Below, in pieces: positions 16,315-25,703 of a stretch of 64,000 nt of DNA (within the stretch, counting starts at the first letter, position 1; each line of letters begins with the position of its first letter). Source of the stretch: Oligoflexia bacterium (GTDB lineage: Bacteria > Bdellovibrionota > UBA1018); contig JAMPXJ010000001.1 in assembly GCA_023701205.1 (NCBI GenBank), positions 1-64,000 of the forward strand, written 5' to 3'. Under the pieces are notes generated by a model. The model ran no database searches. It saw only the letters and a program-made list of their open reading frames with translations, and was not told where the DNA came from. The position numbers and the translations under genes were made by a program.

Positions 16315-17115
16315 TTAAATGGGGATCCGCAGGCCATCGTACGCGAGCTGGACTCCCCGAGGCAGCGGGTGCTTCCGTCCGGGACCCCATTCCGCGTAGT
16401 CGAACTCATGTCCCAGATGTGTCAGGTACGTTTTGCGCGGACGAACCCGGGAAATGAATTCTAGCGCTTGATCGAGCGCGAGGTGCGTCCGATGCGGGCG
16501 GGGCCTGATGCAATCCAGCACCAGCGTCGTTACCCCTCTCATTCGATCGAGCGATAGCTCTGGTATATAGCTGCAATCGGTGACGTAGGCAACGGACTCA
16601 AATCGGTAGCCCACGGATTCCTTCGAGCCGTGCTGGAGCGGCAATGGCACCACCTCGAGGCCCGCGATTTCGAGCCGCTCGGCGTTTGGATCGAGCTCTT
16701 TCAGCTCGATCAGCGGAATGCCGCCCCCTTCCACCGGGCCGGGCTTGAAAATATACGGGAAGCGCGCCGGAAGCTCCTGGCAGGTCCAGGCGTTTCCAAA
16801 GGCGGGAATCGCCGACTGCTGGGTGAAGTTGAACGCGCGGATCTCGTCGATCCCGTGCGTGTGATCCGAATGGGGGTGAGTATATAAGATGGCGTCGATA
16901 CGGGGAATTCCCGCGCGCAGCGCCTGCTGGCGCAAGTCCGTGCCGGTATCGATGAGGAGGCTCCGTCCCTCGGCCTGAAGCCAGGCTGACGCCCTGAGCC
17001 GCTTGTTCTTGGGATTTCGCGAGCGACAGACTTTGCAAGGGCAGGTGGGGATCGGAACGCCCGTGGAGGTTCCGCAGCCGAGAATCGTCAGCATGTTCCG
17101 ACTGGTTCGAGCCAT
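16315..17115 (-). CDS. Metallo-beta-lactamase fold hydrolase, PhnP-like
   Basis: 266 residues of the MBL superfamily. The start M-L-T-I-L-G-C-G-T-S-T-G-V-P-I-P and the Cys cluster C-P-C-K-V-C near residue 26-30 are typical for the PhnP/cyclic phosphodiesterase group. The metal motif is T-H-P-H-S-D-H-T-H-G, with further ligands in L-Q-H-G-S, V-T-D-C-S-Y and T-H-L-G-H. PhnP opens phosphoribosyl cyclic phosphate, but many relatives outside phn operons act on other cyclic phosphodiesters, and no phn gene is seen here. An internal start at 17094 would give the shorter N terminus usual for the family. Confidence 0.88.
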   Translation of the reverse strand: MARTSRNMLTILGCGTSTGVPIPTCPCKVCRSRNPKNKRLRASAWLQAEGRSLLIDTGTDLRQQALRAGIPRIDAILYTHPHSDHTHGIDEIRAFNFTQQSAIPAFGNAWTCQELPARFPYIFKPGPVEGGGIPLIELKELDPNAERLEIAGLEVVPLPLQHGSKESVGYRFESVAYVTDCSYIPELSLDRMRGVTTLVLDCIRPRPHRTHLALDQALEFISRVRPRKTYLTHLGHEFDYAEWGPGRKHPLPRGVQLAYDGLRIPI

Positions 17116-17177
17116 CCTGCCACCCCGTTGATTCTAAGCGCTACCCCTTCAAGCCGGGCTATGCTACCAAAAAATCA

Positions 17178-18188
17178 ATGCAATCTAGAGCTTTAGTCAC
17201 TGGAGCCAGCGGTTTCATCGGAAGCACGCTGATCGAGCAGTTGAACGAAAAAGGTTTCGAGGTCCATGCGCTGCTGCGCCGGTCTTCCTCACTGGCCAAC
17301 CTCAAGGAGGCCAGCTTCAAGCGGGTGGAAGGAGATCTGTCGGATCTCGACTCTCTCAAGAAAGCGGTGCGCGAAGTCGATTACGTCTTTCATCTCGCGG
17401 GCGCGACCGCCGCGCCGGATCGCGCGGCGTACTTCCGCCATAACGCCGAAGGCACGGGCCTGCTGGCGCGGGCCGTGGCCGAGGAACGCCCCGGCCTCAC
17501 CCGGTTCGTCTATGTCTCGAGCCTCGCGGCGGCGGGGCCGGCCGCCGGCCTCTCGCCTCGGGAGGAGAGCGAGGCGGAGCGGCCTGTTTCTTCCTATGGC
17601 GAGAGCAAGCTGCAAGGGGAGAAGGAGGTGCTCAGGTACCGTGACGCCTACCCGATCTCCATCGTGCGTCCGCCGATCGTCTATGGGCCGCGCGACAAGG
17701 GTGTCTTCGTGATCATTCAGACGGTCGCCCGGCGCGTGATGCCGATCCTGCTCGGGTCGGGGCCCGACGGAAAGAAGCATTACAGCGTGGTGCACTCTTC
17801 GGACCTCTGCCGCGGGATCGTGGCGGCGGGTCTGGCTTCGCGCGAGCGCGTGGCGTCGGGTGAGGTCTTTTACATCTGTTCGGACGAGATTCATTCCTAC
17901 GGCGAGTTCCTCGGCACGATGGCCACGGCGCTCGGGCGCCTGCCTTTCCTGAAGATCCCGGTGCCCAAGCCCGTTGTGTCCTTTGCCGGCTACGGCGCGC
18001 ATTTCGCGGGCAAGCTCACCGGCCGGAGCTATCCGCTCAACCTCGACAAGCTCAACGAGATCCTGCCCGACTACTGGATCTGCACCAACAGGAAGGCCAA
18101 GGAGAAGCTCGGCTTCACGCCCGAGTTCGATCTCGCGAAAGGGATGGCGCATGCGGTGGAATGGTACCGGAAGAATGGCTGGCTCTGA
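17178..18188 (+). CDS. NAD(P)-dependent epimerase/dehydratase (extended SDR)
   Basis: 336 residues. The Rossmann motif V-T-G-A-S-G-F-I-G is at residues 7-15 and the catalytic Y-x-x-x-K is Y-G-E-S-K near 139-143. Between them are H-L-A-G-A-T and V-Y-V-S-S-L-A-A. The C-terminal half (V-H-S-S-D-L-C-R) resembles nucleoside-sugar or sterol-type SDRs, for example HpnA-like or 3-beta-HSD-like proteins. Substrate unknown. The next gene starts 14 nt before its stop, so it heads a four- or five-gene run with the M16 peptidases and a GT-C protein. Confidence 0.88.
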   Translation: MQSRALVTGASGFIGSTLIEQLNEKGFEVHALLRRSSSLANLKEASFKRVEGDLSDLDSLKKAVREVDYVFHLAGATAAPDRAAYFRHNAEGTGLLARAVAEERPGLTRFVYVSSLAAAGPAAGLSPREESEAERPVSSYGESKLQGEKEVLRYRDAYPISIVRPPIVYGPRDKGVFVIIQTVARRVMPILLGSGPDGKKHYSVVHSSDLCRGIVAAGLASRERVASGEVFYICSDEIHSYGEFLGTMATALGRLPFLKIPVPKPVVSFAGYGAHFAGKLTGRSYPLNLDKLNEILPDYWICTNRKAKEKLGFTPEFDLAKGMAHAVEWYRKNGWL

Positions 18189-19581
18189 GCCGAAAGGCCC
18201 GGGTCGGCTCGCGCGCGGTTTCGCGGGACTGGTGATCGGTGCGCTGCTCGTGGCGGGCTGCAGGGGTGATGCGGGGCTCGGCGTGCGTTTCGACCTGAAG
18301 ACGCACCGGCTCGCGAACGGGCTCGCGGTCATCCTGGTCGAGGATCCCACGGTTCCGGTGGTGAGCTATCAGACTTGGTATCGCGTCGGCTCGGTCGACG
18401 AGGTTCCCGGCAGCACGGGCCTGGCGCATCTTTTCGAGCACCTGATGTTCAAGGGCACGCCGAAGTACGGGCCCAAGCAGTTTTTCGACCAGCTCGAGGC
18501 CAAAGGCGCCGAGGTGAATGCCTTCACGACGCGCGATTACACCGTTTATTACGAGTCGTTCGTGCCGAGCCTGCTCGAGAAGGTCGTCGACATGGAAGCC
18601 GACCGCATGACCCAGCTCGTGCTGAACCAGGAGACGTTCGATCGCGAGCGGATGGTTGTCTTCGAGGAGCGCCGGATGCGCACGGACAACAGCCCCGAAG
18701 GAAAGCTCCAGGAGGCGATCTGGGCGCTCGCGTATCGCCAGCATCCTTACCGGTGGCCCGTGATCGGCCTGCCCGAGGATCTTCAGGCGATCCGCCTGGA
18801 GCAGCTTCAGGAATTTTATCGCACGCATTATCAACCGGCGAACGCGGCCATCGTGGTCGTCGGGGCCATCGACGCCGGGCGCACGCTGCGGCTGATCCGC
18901 GAGCATTACGAAGGAATCCCGGCGCGTCCGCGTCCGGAGCGCGAGATTTCCAAAGAGCCGCCGCAGAACGAGGAGCGCCGGCTGGTGCTGCGCGACTCGA
19001 TCGCCTCGGAGCGTTTCGTGCAGGCGTACCACGTCACCTCGGCGGAGGAGGAGGACTCCTTTGCGCTCGACGTGCTGGCGAATATCCTTTTCAGCGGCAC
19101 CACCTCGCGTGCCTATCATCTTCTGGTGGAGGAAAAGGATGTCGCCGTCGGCGTGAGCGGCGGCGCGTTCACGCCGGCGCATCCGGGGCTCTTTCTCATC
19201 AGCGCCACGATGAAGCAGGGGGTCCCCGCATCCGAGGCCGAGAAGCTGCTCGAGCAGGTCATCGAGCGCGCGCAGGAGACGGATGCCACGGCCGAGGAGC
19301 TGCAGGTGGCCGTGCGCCAGCTTACCGTGGATCTCGTTGACAGCGTGCGCACTCCGCAGGGGCTGGCGACGCTGATCGGGAGCGTGCAGTCCATCCTGGG
19401 GGATCCGCACCGCTATGCCGACGATCTGAAGAAGTACACGCGAGTGACCGCGGCCGACGTGAAGCGCGTCGCGCGGAAGTACCTGGTCCCCAACAACCGC
19501 TCCGTCGTGACGCTCGTGCCCGAGGCCGCGCAGGCGAAGTCGCCGGCGGTGCCGACCGTGAAGGAAGGGGGCGGCCGGTGA
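18175..19581 (+). CDS. M16 family zinc metallopeptidase, catalytic subunit (lipoprotein)
   Basis: 468 residues. A signal sequence ends in L-L-V-A-G-C, a canonical lipobox with Cys29, so the enzyme is probably anchored to a membrane and periplasmic. The inverted zinc motif is H85-L-F-E-H89 in G-L-A-H-L-F-E-H-L-M-F-K-G-T, with the third ligand in V-V-F-E-E-R-R near 164. The second, inactive half-domain of the fold follows. It overlaps the epimerase by 14 nt and the next M16 gene by 4 nt. M16 enzymes of this type work as pairs with a catalytically dead partner, here encoded immediately downstream. Confidence 0.93.
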   Translation: MAGSEPKGPGRLARGFAGLVIGALLVAGCRGDAGLGVRFDLKTHRLANGLAVILVEDPTVPVVSYQTWYRVGSVDEVPGSTGLAHLFEHLMFKGTPKYGPKQFFDQLEAKGAEVNAFTTRDYTVYYESFVPSLLEKVVDMEADRMTQLVLNQETFDRERMVVFEERRMRTDNSPEGKLQEAIWALAYRQHPYRWPVIGLPEDLQAIRLEQLQEFYRTHYQPANAAIVVVGAIDAGRTLRLIREHYEGIPARPRPEREISKEPPQNEERRLVLRDSIASERFVQAYHVTSAEEEDSFALDVLANILFSGTTSRAYHLLVEEKDVAVGVSGGAFTPAHPGLFLISATMKQGVPASEAEKLLEQVIERAQETDATAEELQVAVRQLTVDLVDSVRTPQGLATLIGSVQSILGDPHRYADDLKKYTRVTAADVKRVARKYLVPNNRSVVTLVPEAAQAKSPAVPTVKEGGGR

Positions 19582-21032
19582 GAACGGTGAGCCCGGTGAG
19601 AAAGATTTTTGGGGCGACGGCGATGGGACTGTTGCTATCGCTCGGCGCGCCCGGGCCCGCGCCCGTATCGGCGCAGGAGGTGCTCCGCCTGCCCGTGCCC
19701 GAGCTCGAGACGTTGCCCAACGGGCTGCAGGTGGCCTGGTTCCTGAGCGACAAGCTGCCGGTGGTGGATCTGGCGCTCCTGGTGAAAGCGGGCTCGCGCG
19801 ACGATCGCCCGGGCAAGTCCGGGACGGCGGAGCTGCTCTCGTCGGTGCTCGAGCGCGGCGCCGCGGGCATGAGCGCGCGCGAGTTGGCGCGGGCGGTGGA
19901 AATGCTGGGGGCGAGCCGCTACGTCTCGGCCGACGAGGATACGTTCAGTCTCGGAATGCACGGCCTCGCGCCCGATGCCGGGGTGCTGCTCGAGCTGCTG
20001 GCCAAGCTCGCTTTGCGGCCGGACTTTCCGGAGGCGGAGGTGAAGCGCGAGCACGCGCGGCTCCTGGATCGCTGGAGTCATCTCGGCGACACGGGAGAGG
20101 CGTTGGCTTCGCTCACGCTGCGGCGCCTGCTCACTTACGGCACGCCTTACGGGCGCGGCGGCTTCAGCTCGGCCGCGGAGTTCGCCGGCGTGACCCGGGC
20201 GGACCTGATCGAGTTCCATCGCCTGAACTTCACGCCGGGCAACGCGATCCTCATGGTGGTCGGCCGCGTGGAGAAGCGCGTCTTCCGCGAGAAGGTGCTG
20301 CAGGCTTTCGGCGGCTGGACGGGGGCGGCTCCGGCGCGCTCCTATTCCGGGCATTCAGACAGGCGGCTGCGGCGCTTCGCCCTGCGGAACGGGAAGCCGG
20401 CCGGAACTCCGGTCGTGGTCGTGAACCGCCCGGGCCTGACCCAGGCGCAGGTGCGGATCGGCTCGCGCGCGCCGCTCTTTCAGGCGCCGGAGCATTACGC
20501 GCTCGTGGTCGGCAACGCGATGCTCGGCGAGTACTTCAACAGCCGCCTCAATGGACTGATCCGCGACAAGCTCGGGCTGACCTACGGCATCGGAAGCGGC
20601 TTCTCCTACAGCAAGGATTTCGCGAGCTTCGGGATCTCGAGCGCCACGCGCAACGAGTCCGTCGGCAAGCTCATCCGCGAGTCGCTCAAGGCGCTCGAAG
20701 GGATGAAGTCCGGCCCCATTCCCCCGGAGGAGCTTAAAACCGCCAAGGAGTACCTCATCGGCGGCTTTCCGCTCTCGACGGCCACGCTGGGCGCCGTGGC
20801 GGCACGCTGGCTCAACGGGACCGTGCACGGGCTCGGGCCAGGGTACCTCAATGAGTTCGTCCCGCGCGTCGAGCGGGTGGCTTCGGCTGACGTGATCGCG
20901 GCGATGGGCGCGAACTTCGATCCGCGCGAGTTGATGGTCGTCGTAGCCGGCGATGCGCGGGAGATCGAAAAAGGGCTCGCCGGACACGGACTCGGCCCGA
21001 TCCTCCGGCTGGAGCTCAAGGAACTGCTATGA
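19578..21032 (+). CDS. M16 family peptidase-like protein, non-catalytic partner
   Basis: 484 residues from a GTG overlapping the previous stop. It has a Sec signal peptide (about 1-32, P-V-S-A-Q). Where the active subunit has HxxEH this protein reads K-S-G-T-A-E-L-L-S-S, so the zinc ligands are gone. The C-terminal domain keeps L-T-Y-G-I-G-S-G-F-S-Y, the R/Y motif region used for substrate binding in M16B beta-type subunits. It probably forms a heterodimer with the lipoprotein subunit to degrade peptides in the periplasm. Confidence 0.9.
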   Translation: MRTVSPVRKIFGATAMGLLLSLGAPGPAPVSAQEVLRLPVPELETLPNGLQVAWFLSDKLPVVDLALLVKAGSRDDRPGKSGTAELLSSVLERGAAGMSARELARAVEMLGASRYVSADEDTFSLGMHGLAPDAGVLLELLAKLALRPDFPEAEVKREHARLLDRWSHLGDTGEALASLTLRRLLTYGTPYGRGGFSSAAEFAGVTRADLIEFHRLNFTPGNAILMVVGRVEKRVFREKVLQAFGGWTGAAPARSYSGHSDRRLRRFALRNGKPAGTPVVVVNRPGLTQAQVRIGSRAPLFQAPEHYALVVGNAMLGEYFNSRLNGLIRDKLGLTYGIGSGFSYSKDFASFGISSATRNESVGKLIRESLKALEGMKSGPIPPEELKTAKEYLIGGFPLSTATLGAVAARWLNGTVHGLGPGYLNEFVPRVERVASADVIAAMGANFDPRELMVVVAGDAREIEKGLAGHGLGPILRLELKELL

Positions 21033-22531
21033 CCCTCATTCAGCGCGCGGCCATGGTTCTCGCGGCCGGGGTGATCCTGTTCCAGGTGGCCACCCTGACT
21101 TCGGTACAGCTCAACGGCGACGAGGCGCTTTACATGCTCTTGGTGGAGGAGCTGCGGCGGATTTTCAGCGGGAACTGGCCCCAGCTCAATCCCGTGATCC
21201 ATTACTCGGGACCTTTCGACTTCTGGATCCTGGGCTCTGTCTATGCGCTGCTTTACGGGTGGAAGTCGCTCGAGGCTTCAGCCTGGATGGTGCGGATCGT
21301 CCCGTTCGTGCTTTTCTGGGCGGGCGTCTGGGGCTTCGCGCGCGAGGTGCGTCGCTGGTCGGCGCCGCTTTCGGGCTGGCTCGTGGCCCTGCTTGCGATT
21401 TCCCCCCTCTGCCTCGTCTACACGAAGATCGCCTGGCAGCACTCGCTGCTTCTGGGTGCCTTCTCGCTGCTCGTGGCCGAGGCGCTGCGCGCCCGGCGAG
21501 TAGGCGGGATCCGCTGGCTTCGCATCGGAGCGCTGGCCGGACTTTGCTCGGAGACGCACCCGACGGTGTTCGTGGGGCTGGTCAGCGTTTTCCTGCCGTC
21601 GATCCAGCCGCTTTGGGCGGATGCCCGGCGCCACCCGCGCCGCGCGCTCGGGGCGGTGGCCCTGTTTTTCGCCTTCGCTTATCCGGTGCTCCGGAACTTC
21701 CCGCCGCCGGTGAGCGAGGCCGGCGAGCGAGCGGTCTCGCTTCTGATCGAGTTCCGCAATTTCGCCAACATCATCACGGGCGCGCAGCCTTTCAGCTGGA
21801 TGTTCCATCGCGACTTCGGGCCGGACTGGCTGCCGATCTCCCTTTTCGCGCTCCTCGCAGCGGTGCTTCTCCGGCAACTGGAATCGCTGGTTCGGCTGTG
21901 GCGCAGGGGCGAAGCCACGGAGCTGGATCGCTTCCTGTTGTGGCTGTGGCTCTCGCATTTCGCCACCGCGATGCTGCTCCTGGCGATGTGCTATCGCGGG
22001 AGGTCGCTTCAGTTCCTCGGGCACGAGCGCTACTTCTTCGTGCTCGTTCCGGGCTGGACGCTGCTGCAGGCGGATGCGTTCCGCCGATTCGTCGAGACGA
22101 CGCGCCTACGCGGGCGTCCCTGGGCGATGCTGGCCCTCCTGGGCTTCGTCACGCTCAACATCGGCTGGCGCTTCGTGCCGCCGACGCTTCATGCCACGCG
22201 GGGCACGGATCCTTCGTTGCTGGCGGCCCGCTGGCTCACGCGGAACTGCCCGGCCGGCAGTTGCGTCGGCTATGCCGAGAACTTCTGGAACTACTGGCCC
22301 ATCCGGTTCTACACGCGCGACGCGATCCAGGTGCGCTTCTTCTCGCATAACTGGAAGGGCGGGCCGGCCTACCCGATCGAGGGCAAGGAGCTGGCGGCGT
22401 GCTGGTTCCCGGGAAGCGAGATCGAGTATCGCGGGCCGATGCGCGTGCGTTTCGATATCCCGCCGCAGGCCATGGGCGCGGCGCAGAGCTGCGCGACCGG
22501 AGTGCAGGCGGCGTTTTTAGGACAAAAATAG
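21029..22531 (+). CDS. Membrane glycosyltransferase, GT-C fold (GT39/ArnT-like)
   Basis: 500 residues with about ten membrane helices. The first periplasmic loop carries Q-L-N-G-D-E-A-L-Y, the acidic motif of GT-C enzymes that use polyprenyl-phosphate sugars. A soluble C-terminal domain of about 130 residues follows. It likely transfers a sugar from a lipid carrier to an envelope acceptor (lipid A, protein or polymer; not decidable). ATG overlaps the stop of the M16 gene, so it belongs to the same transcript, a notable mix of proteolysis and glycosylation. Confidence 0.82.
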   Translation: MTLIQRAAMVLAAGVILFQVATLTSVQLNGDEALYMLLVEELRRIFSGNWPQLNPVIHYSGPFDFWILGSVYALLYGWKSLEASAWMVRIVPFVLFWAGVWGFAREVRRWSAPLSGWLVALLAISPLCLVYTKIAWQHSLLLGAFSLLVAEALRARRVGGIRWLRIGALAGLCSETHPTVFVGLVSVFLPSIQPLWADARRHPRRALGAVALFFAFAYPVLRNFPPPVSEAGERAVSLLIEFRNFANIITGAQPFSWMFHRDFGPDWLPISLFALLAAVLLRQLESLVRLWRRGEATELDRFLLWLWLSHFATAMLLLAMCYRGRSLQFLGHERYFFVLVPGWTLLQADAFRRFVETTRLRGRPWAMLALLGFVTLNIGWRFVPPTLHATRGTDPSLLAARWLTRNCPAGSCVGYAENFWNYWPIRFYTRDAIQVRFFSHNWKGGPAYPIEGKELAACWFPGSEIEYRGPMRVRFDIPPQAMGAAQSCATGVQAAFLGQK

Positions 22532-22555
22532 CCATTCGCTGTAGAATCGGAGGAG

Positions 22556-23536
22556 ATGCGTCTCATTCCTCCCCGAACGATTCTGGTTTTGACCATTGGA
22601 GCCTGGCTTGTGCTCCCCCGGGATGCGCGCGGCGCCTATCCCGAACGGGCAGCGGATTGTTTCGGTCGCGAGCAGGGGCTTCCGGCTTTTCTCCAGGTGA
22701 TCCGGGATTCCCGCATGCCGGCTTCGGAAAGCATGGTTGCGCTTTCCCTGGCTTGCGCCGAGGCAGATCCTCTCGGCAAGCGCAGAGCCATGCAGGACAA
22801 GCGAGGCGGGATCACCGAGATCCGCGAAAAGGCGATCGGCTTCTTCGTCTTCGGGCTTTTCGGGGAGGGGACCGCCGCGTTCTCGAGGCTTCGGGGAAGC
22901 GAGACGCAGAAGGAGTTCAAAAAGAGGCTCGAACGGATCAAGGCGAAGCGGGACCGGTATGAGCGCATTCGCGACGTTTACGCGCTCGTGAGCGAGTTCC
23001 AGGGCAAGTACGACTACCGGGCCCTCAACGAATTCGCGCTCACGAGAAGTTATCTATGGCTGACCCCGGCTGAGACCCTGGATTCAGCGAAAGATACCGG
23101 ATATGGCGGCATCTGCCGAAACTTCGCGACGCTGCTCTACTGGAGCCTGCTCCAGGTCGCGCGGCCGATGGGTAGCGATTCGATGGCGCTGGACGAAAGC
23201 TCCTTTTCGGCGGAGCTGATGACCGGCCCGGTTCCCTTGAGGGACGGGAGTCGGGGCGAGCACGCATGGGTGCGGGTGAATCTGCCTTTCCGGAAAGCGG
23301 ATGGGCCCGGCCTGAGGTTCGAGTCAGTCGATTTGGATACGACCTTCTATCCGAATGAGTTCGCGCCGCTGATTCCTCGTCTATCGGGAGTGAGTGCGGA
23401 GGAGCGCGCCGGGATCATGACCGCCTGCGAGCGGGTCCGGCGATGCCTTTTCGAGGCGCGTATCCACGAACGGTCGCCACGACGGGGGGCTTCGCAGGCT
23501 GGAGACGGCGCGTCCGGGGCGGACCGCGCGCACTAG
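22556..23536 (+). CDS. Secreted transglutaminase-like cysteine hydrolase
   Basis: 326 residues. Signal peptide about 1-26 (A-R-G-A). The middle is helical and charged. The C-terminal half has the three blocks of the transglutaminase-like papain fold: Cys187 in Y-G-G-I-C-R-N-F-A, His236 in G-E-H-A-W-V-R-V and Asp in S-V-D-L-D-T-T-F (259-261). Such secreted proteins are usually proteases or amide hydrolases; the substrate is unknown. The last 20 residues are low-complexity. It ends directly against the stop codon of the convergent GT2 gene. It may be co-transcribed with the GT-C gene, 24 nt upstream. Confidence 0.75.
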   Translation: MRLIPPRTILVLTIGAWLVLPRDARGAYPERAADCFGREQGLPAFLQVIRDSRMPASESMVALSLACAEADPLGKRRAMQDKRGGITEIREKAIGFFVFGLFGEGTAAFSRLRGSETQKEFKKRLERIKAKRDRYERIRDVYALVSEFQGKYDYRALNEFALTRSYLWLTPAETLDSAKDTGYGGICRNFATLLYWSLLQVARPMGSDSMALDESSFSAELMTGPVPLRDGSRGEHAWVRVNLPFRKADGPGLRFESVDLDTTFYPNEFAPLIPRLSGVSAEERAGIMTACERVRRCLFEARIHERSPRRGASQAGDGASGADRAH

Positions 23537-24292
23537 CTACAGCTTCCGCCCCTCGGCGGAAAGGAAGCGCGGTTTCGCCAGCCCCCGGCGCGTGAGCCAG
23601 CACGCAAGCGAGGTCGAGAGGCAGCCCAGGCCGTATTTCACCGAGCGCTGGAAGTTGATCGAGGAGGCGTCCTCGAAGTACTTGGTCGGGCAGGAGATCT
23701 CGCCGATGCGGAAGCCGAAGTACGCCGCCTGGGTGATCATCTCGTTGTCGAACACGAAGTCGTCGGAGTTCTCCTCGAGCGGCAGCGTCTCGAGCACCTG
23801 CCGTGAGAAGGCGCGGTAGCCGGTGTGGTACTCCGAGAGCTTCTGGTCGATCAGCAGGTTCTGGCAGAAGGTGAGGAAGCGGTTGGCCACGTACTTGTAG
23901 AGCGGCATGCCGCCCTTGAGCGCGGTGTTGCCGAGGATGCGCGACGCGAGCACGGTATCGTAGACGTCATAGGCGATCATCGATGCCATCGCGGTCACGA
24001 GCTTGGGCGTGTACTGGTAATCCGGATGCACCATCACGACGATGTCGGCGTTCTTTTTCAGCGCGTTGAGGTAGCAGGTCTTCTGGTTGCCGCCGTAGCC
24101 GCGGTTGATCTCGTGGCGGATCGTGGTGATCCCGAGCTGGTTCGAGAGCGCGACCGTCCCGTCCCTGCTGCGATCGTCGGTGAGGACGACCTCGTCGACG
24201 ATGTCCTTGGGGAGCTCGTCGAAGGTCTGCTGGAGGGTCTTCTCCGCGTTGTAGGCGGGCATGATGACGACGACGCGTTTTCCGTTGAGCAT
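23537..24292 (-). CDS. Glycosyltransferase family 2 (dolichyl-phosphate mannosyltransferase-like)
   Basis: 251 residues, soluble with a possible hydrophobic patch near the C terminus. GT-A motifs: [11 protein letters not shown], then [10 protein letters not shown], then N-R-G-Y-G-G-N-Q-K, then V-M-V-H-P-D-Y-Q-Y, and the acceptor-site part F-V-F-D-N-E-M. The DPM1-like layout suggests transfer of a sugar to polyprenyl phosphate, which would provide a donor for a GT-C enzyme such as the one at 21029-22531. AAAGGAAAGCC precedes the ATG. It lies downstream of the bactofilin gene on the same strand. Confidence 0.87.
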   Translation of the reverse strand: MLNGKRVVVIMPAYNAEKTLQQTFDELPKDIVDEVVLTDDRSRDGTVALSNQLGITTIRHEINRGYGGNQKTCYLNALKKNADIVVMVHPDYQYTPKLVTAMASMIAYDVYDTVLASRILGNTALKGGMPLYKYVANRFLTFCQNLLIDQKLSEYHTGYRAFSRQVLETLPLEENSDDFVFDNEMITQAAYFGFRIGEISCPTKYFEDASSINFQRSVKYGLGCLSTSLACWLTRRGLAKPRFLSAEGRKL

Positions 24293-24361
24293 GGCTTTCC
24301 TTTTTTTCTTTTTTCTTAGAAGAAAAACGGGCCCTTTGCCATGGAAAAGCGGGTTTCGCGG

Positions 24362-24718
24362 CTACGCTTGATCGCGACCGGATTCCATCGCGCAGGCCCC
24401 CTCGAAATAGGAGCCGAACTCCAGTTTCAGCGACGGCGCCGTGATGTTGCCGATCACCCGGCCCGTGCTCGAGATCTCGACCCGGGTGCGCGCGGTGATG
24501 TCGCCGCGGACGTAGCCGTCCACGATGAGCACGTCGGCACGGATGTTTCCTTCGACGACGGCGGGCTCGGCGAGGATGAGCGTGCTGCCGTCAGCCGCTT
24601 GAACCTCGCCCGTGAGCGTCCCGTACACGCGGCAGATCTCCTCGAAGACGACCTTGCCCTCGATGCGGGTGCCTTCGCTGATGACATTGATGGCGGATTC
24701 GCGGATCTCAAGAGGCAT
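24362..24718 (-). CDS. Bactofilin (polymer-forming cytoskeletal protein)
   Basis: 118 residues with the bactofilin core of short repeats: I-S-E-G-T-R-I-E-G-K-V, Y-G-T-L-T-G-E-V, P-A-V-V-E-G-N-I-R-A, G-Y-V-R-G-D-I-T-A, G-R-V-I-G-N-I-T-A-P, and E-F-G-S-Y-F-E-G at the end. These form a right-handed beta-helix that polymerises without nucleotide, often at membranes or poles. Its ATG overlaps the end of the upstream gene by 11 nt, so it is co-translated with a membrane-anchored partner. Confidence 0.93.
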   Translation of the reverse strand: MPLEIRESAINVISEGTRIEGKVVFEEICRVYGTLTGEVQAADGSTLILAEPAVVEGNIRADVLIVDGYVRGDITARTRVEISSTGRVIGNITAPSLKLEFGSYFEGACAMESGRDQA

Positions 24719-25646
24719 TCGGGGTTTCTCCGCTGGCAGGGGGCTCCGCCGCCGGCGTGTCTGGCTGCGTGGCCGGCTGCGCGGGGGGCTCGGGCGCGAC
24801 GGGCGTAGCCTTGCGCGCGGGCGCGGGGCGCTCGGCCGGGGATGCCTCGATCGGGATCGTCCGATGGATCAGCAGCTGCCCGTGCTGGTTGAAAAGATAG
24901 GCTTCGACCTCACGGAGGCTGCCGCGATCGACCACCGTGCCCAGATCGGCGCGCACTTCGCGGAAGCGGCTGAGCGAGAAATACTCGCCTTTGTCGGGCG
25001 AGACGAGGTAGCCCGAGGCGCTCGGCGCGAAGATCCCGTCGGGGTAGCCGAGCAGAGCGCGCGGGCCGCGCGCGATCAGCACGATGCGACCCTGCTGGCT
25101 TCCCTGTGTCTGCACGTACTGGATATTGAAGCGTACCTGGAGATTGCGGCCCGACCAGGTGACCTTGGGCGAGTCGATGGCGATCGTAGGAGAGCCGAAA
25201 TCCGGCGCAGCTTGAGTGCCTTTCGGAAATGAGGCGAAGAGCTCGGCAGTCGCGGGCGCTTCGGCTTGGGTGGCAACGGGAGCCGGCGGCGCAGCGGCAG
25301 TCATGTTCGCGGCGGGAACTTGGGCGGGAAGCGTCTCAGCGGGCTTGATCTCGGGCTCCGCGGCTTTCTTGGCCTCGAGAGCCTGGTAGGCGCTCTTGAG
25401 GCCCGCGAGCTCCTGCTCCAGCTCATTCACATGGCTCGGATCGGTGTGACGCAATGCGCGATAATTTTTTAGGGCAAAAACGGTCGAAACCAGCGCGATC
25501 AGCAGGATGACCCCGAGGAGCGCGCCGAGTCGGGAGATCCAGCCCAGGGAGACCTTGAACGTCCTGGCGGCGAAATTGTCCTTGAAAACCAAGACGGTGA
25601 TGCGATCGGCGTCGGGAGCCTTGCTTTGAATCATCCTTGAAAACAT
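24708..25646 (-). CDS. Single-pass membrane protein paired with bactofilin
   Basis: 312 residues. A cytoplasmic head of about 40 residues (V-L-V-F-K-D-N near 20) is followed by one transmembrane helix (about 43-63), a short coiled coil (E-L-E-Q-E-L-A-G-L-K), an Ala/Pro linker, a beta-rich periplasmic domain (about 150-265) and a Pro/Ala tail. This layout suits a protein tethering a cytoplasmic bactofilin filament to the envelope. Known bactofilin neighbours are often M23 peptidases, but no LytM motif is visible here. An alternative start is ATG 25634. It is divergently transcribed from the pseudo-receiver gene at 25704. Confidence 0.7.
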   Translation of the reverse strand: MFSRMIQSKAPDADRITVLVFKDNFAARTFKVSLGWISRLGALLGVILLIALVSTVFALKNYRALRHTDPSHVNELEQELAGLKSAYQALEAKKAAEPEIKPAETLPAQVPAANMTAAAPPAPVATQAEAPATAELFASFPKGTQAAPDFGSPTIAIDSPKVTWSGRNLQVRFNIQYVQTQGSQQGRIVLIARGPRALLGYPDGIFAPSASGYLVSPDKGEYFSLSRFREVRADLGTVVDRGSLREVEAYLFNQHGQLLIHRTIPIEASPAERPAPARKATPVAPEPPAQPATQPDTPAAEPPASGETPNAS

Positions 25647-25703
25647 TAGCTTTTCAAAAAATAAGTGTCAACTTATGCCCGGCCTCGTCCGATCAGGAAA
25701 TTG

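Noticed and set aside
24300..24330. A/T-rich hairpin between bactofilin and GT2 genes as a terminator
   Set aside because: The stem is almost only A-T pairs and overlaps the ribosome-binding site of the GT2 gene, so real termination is doubtful.
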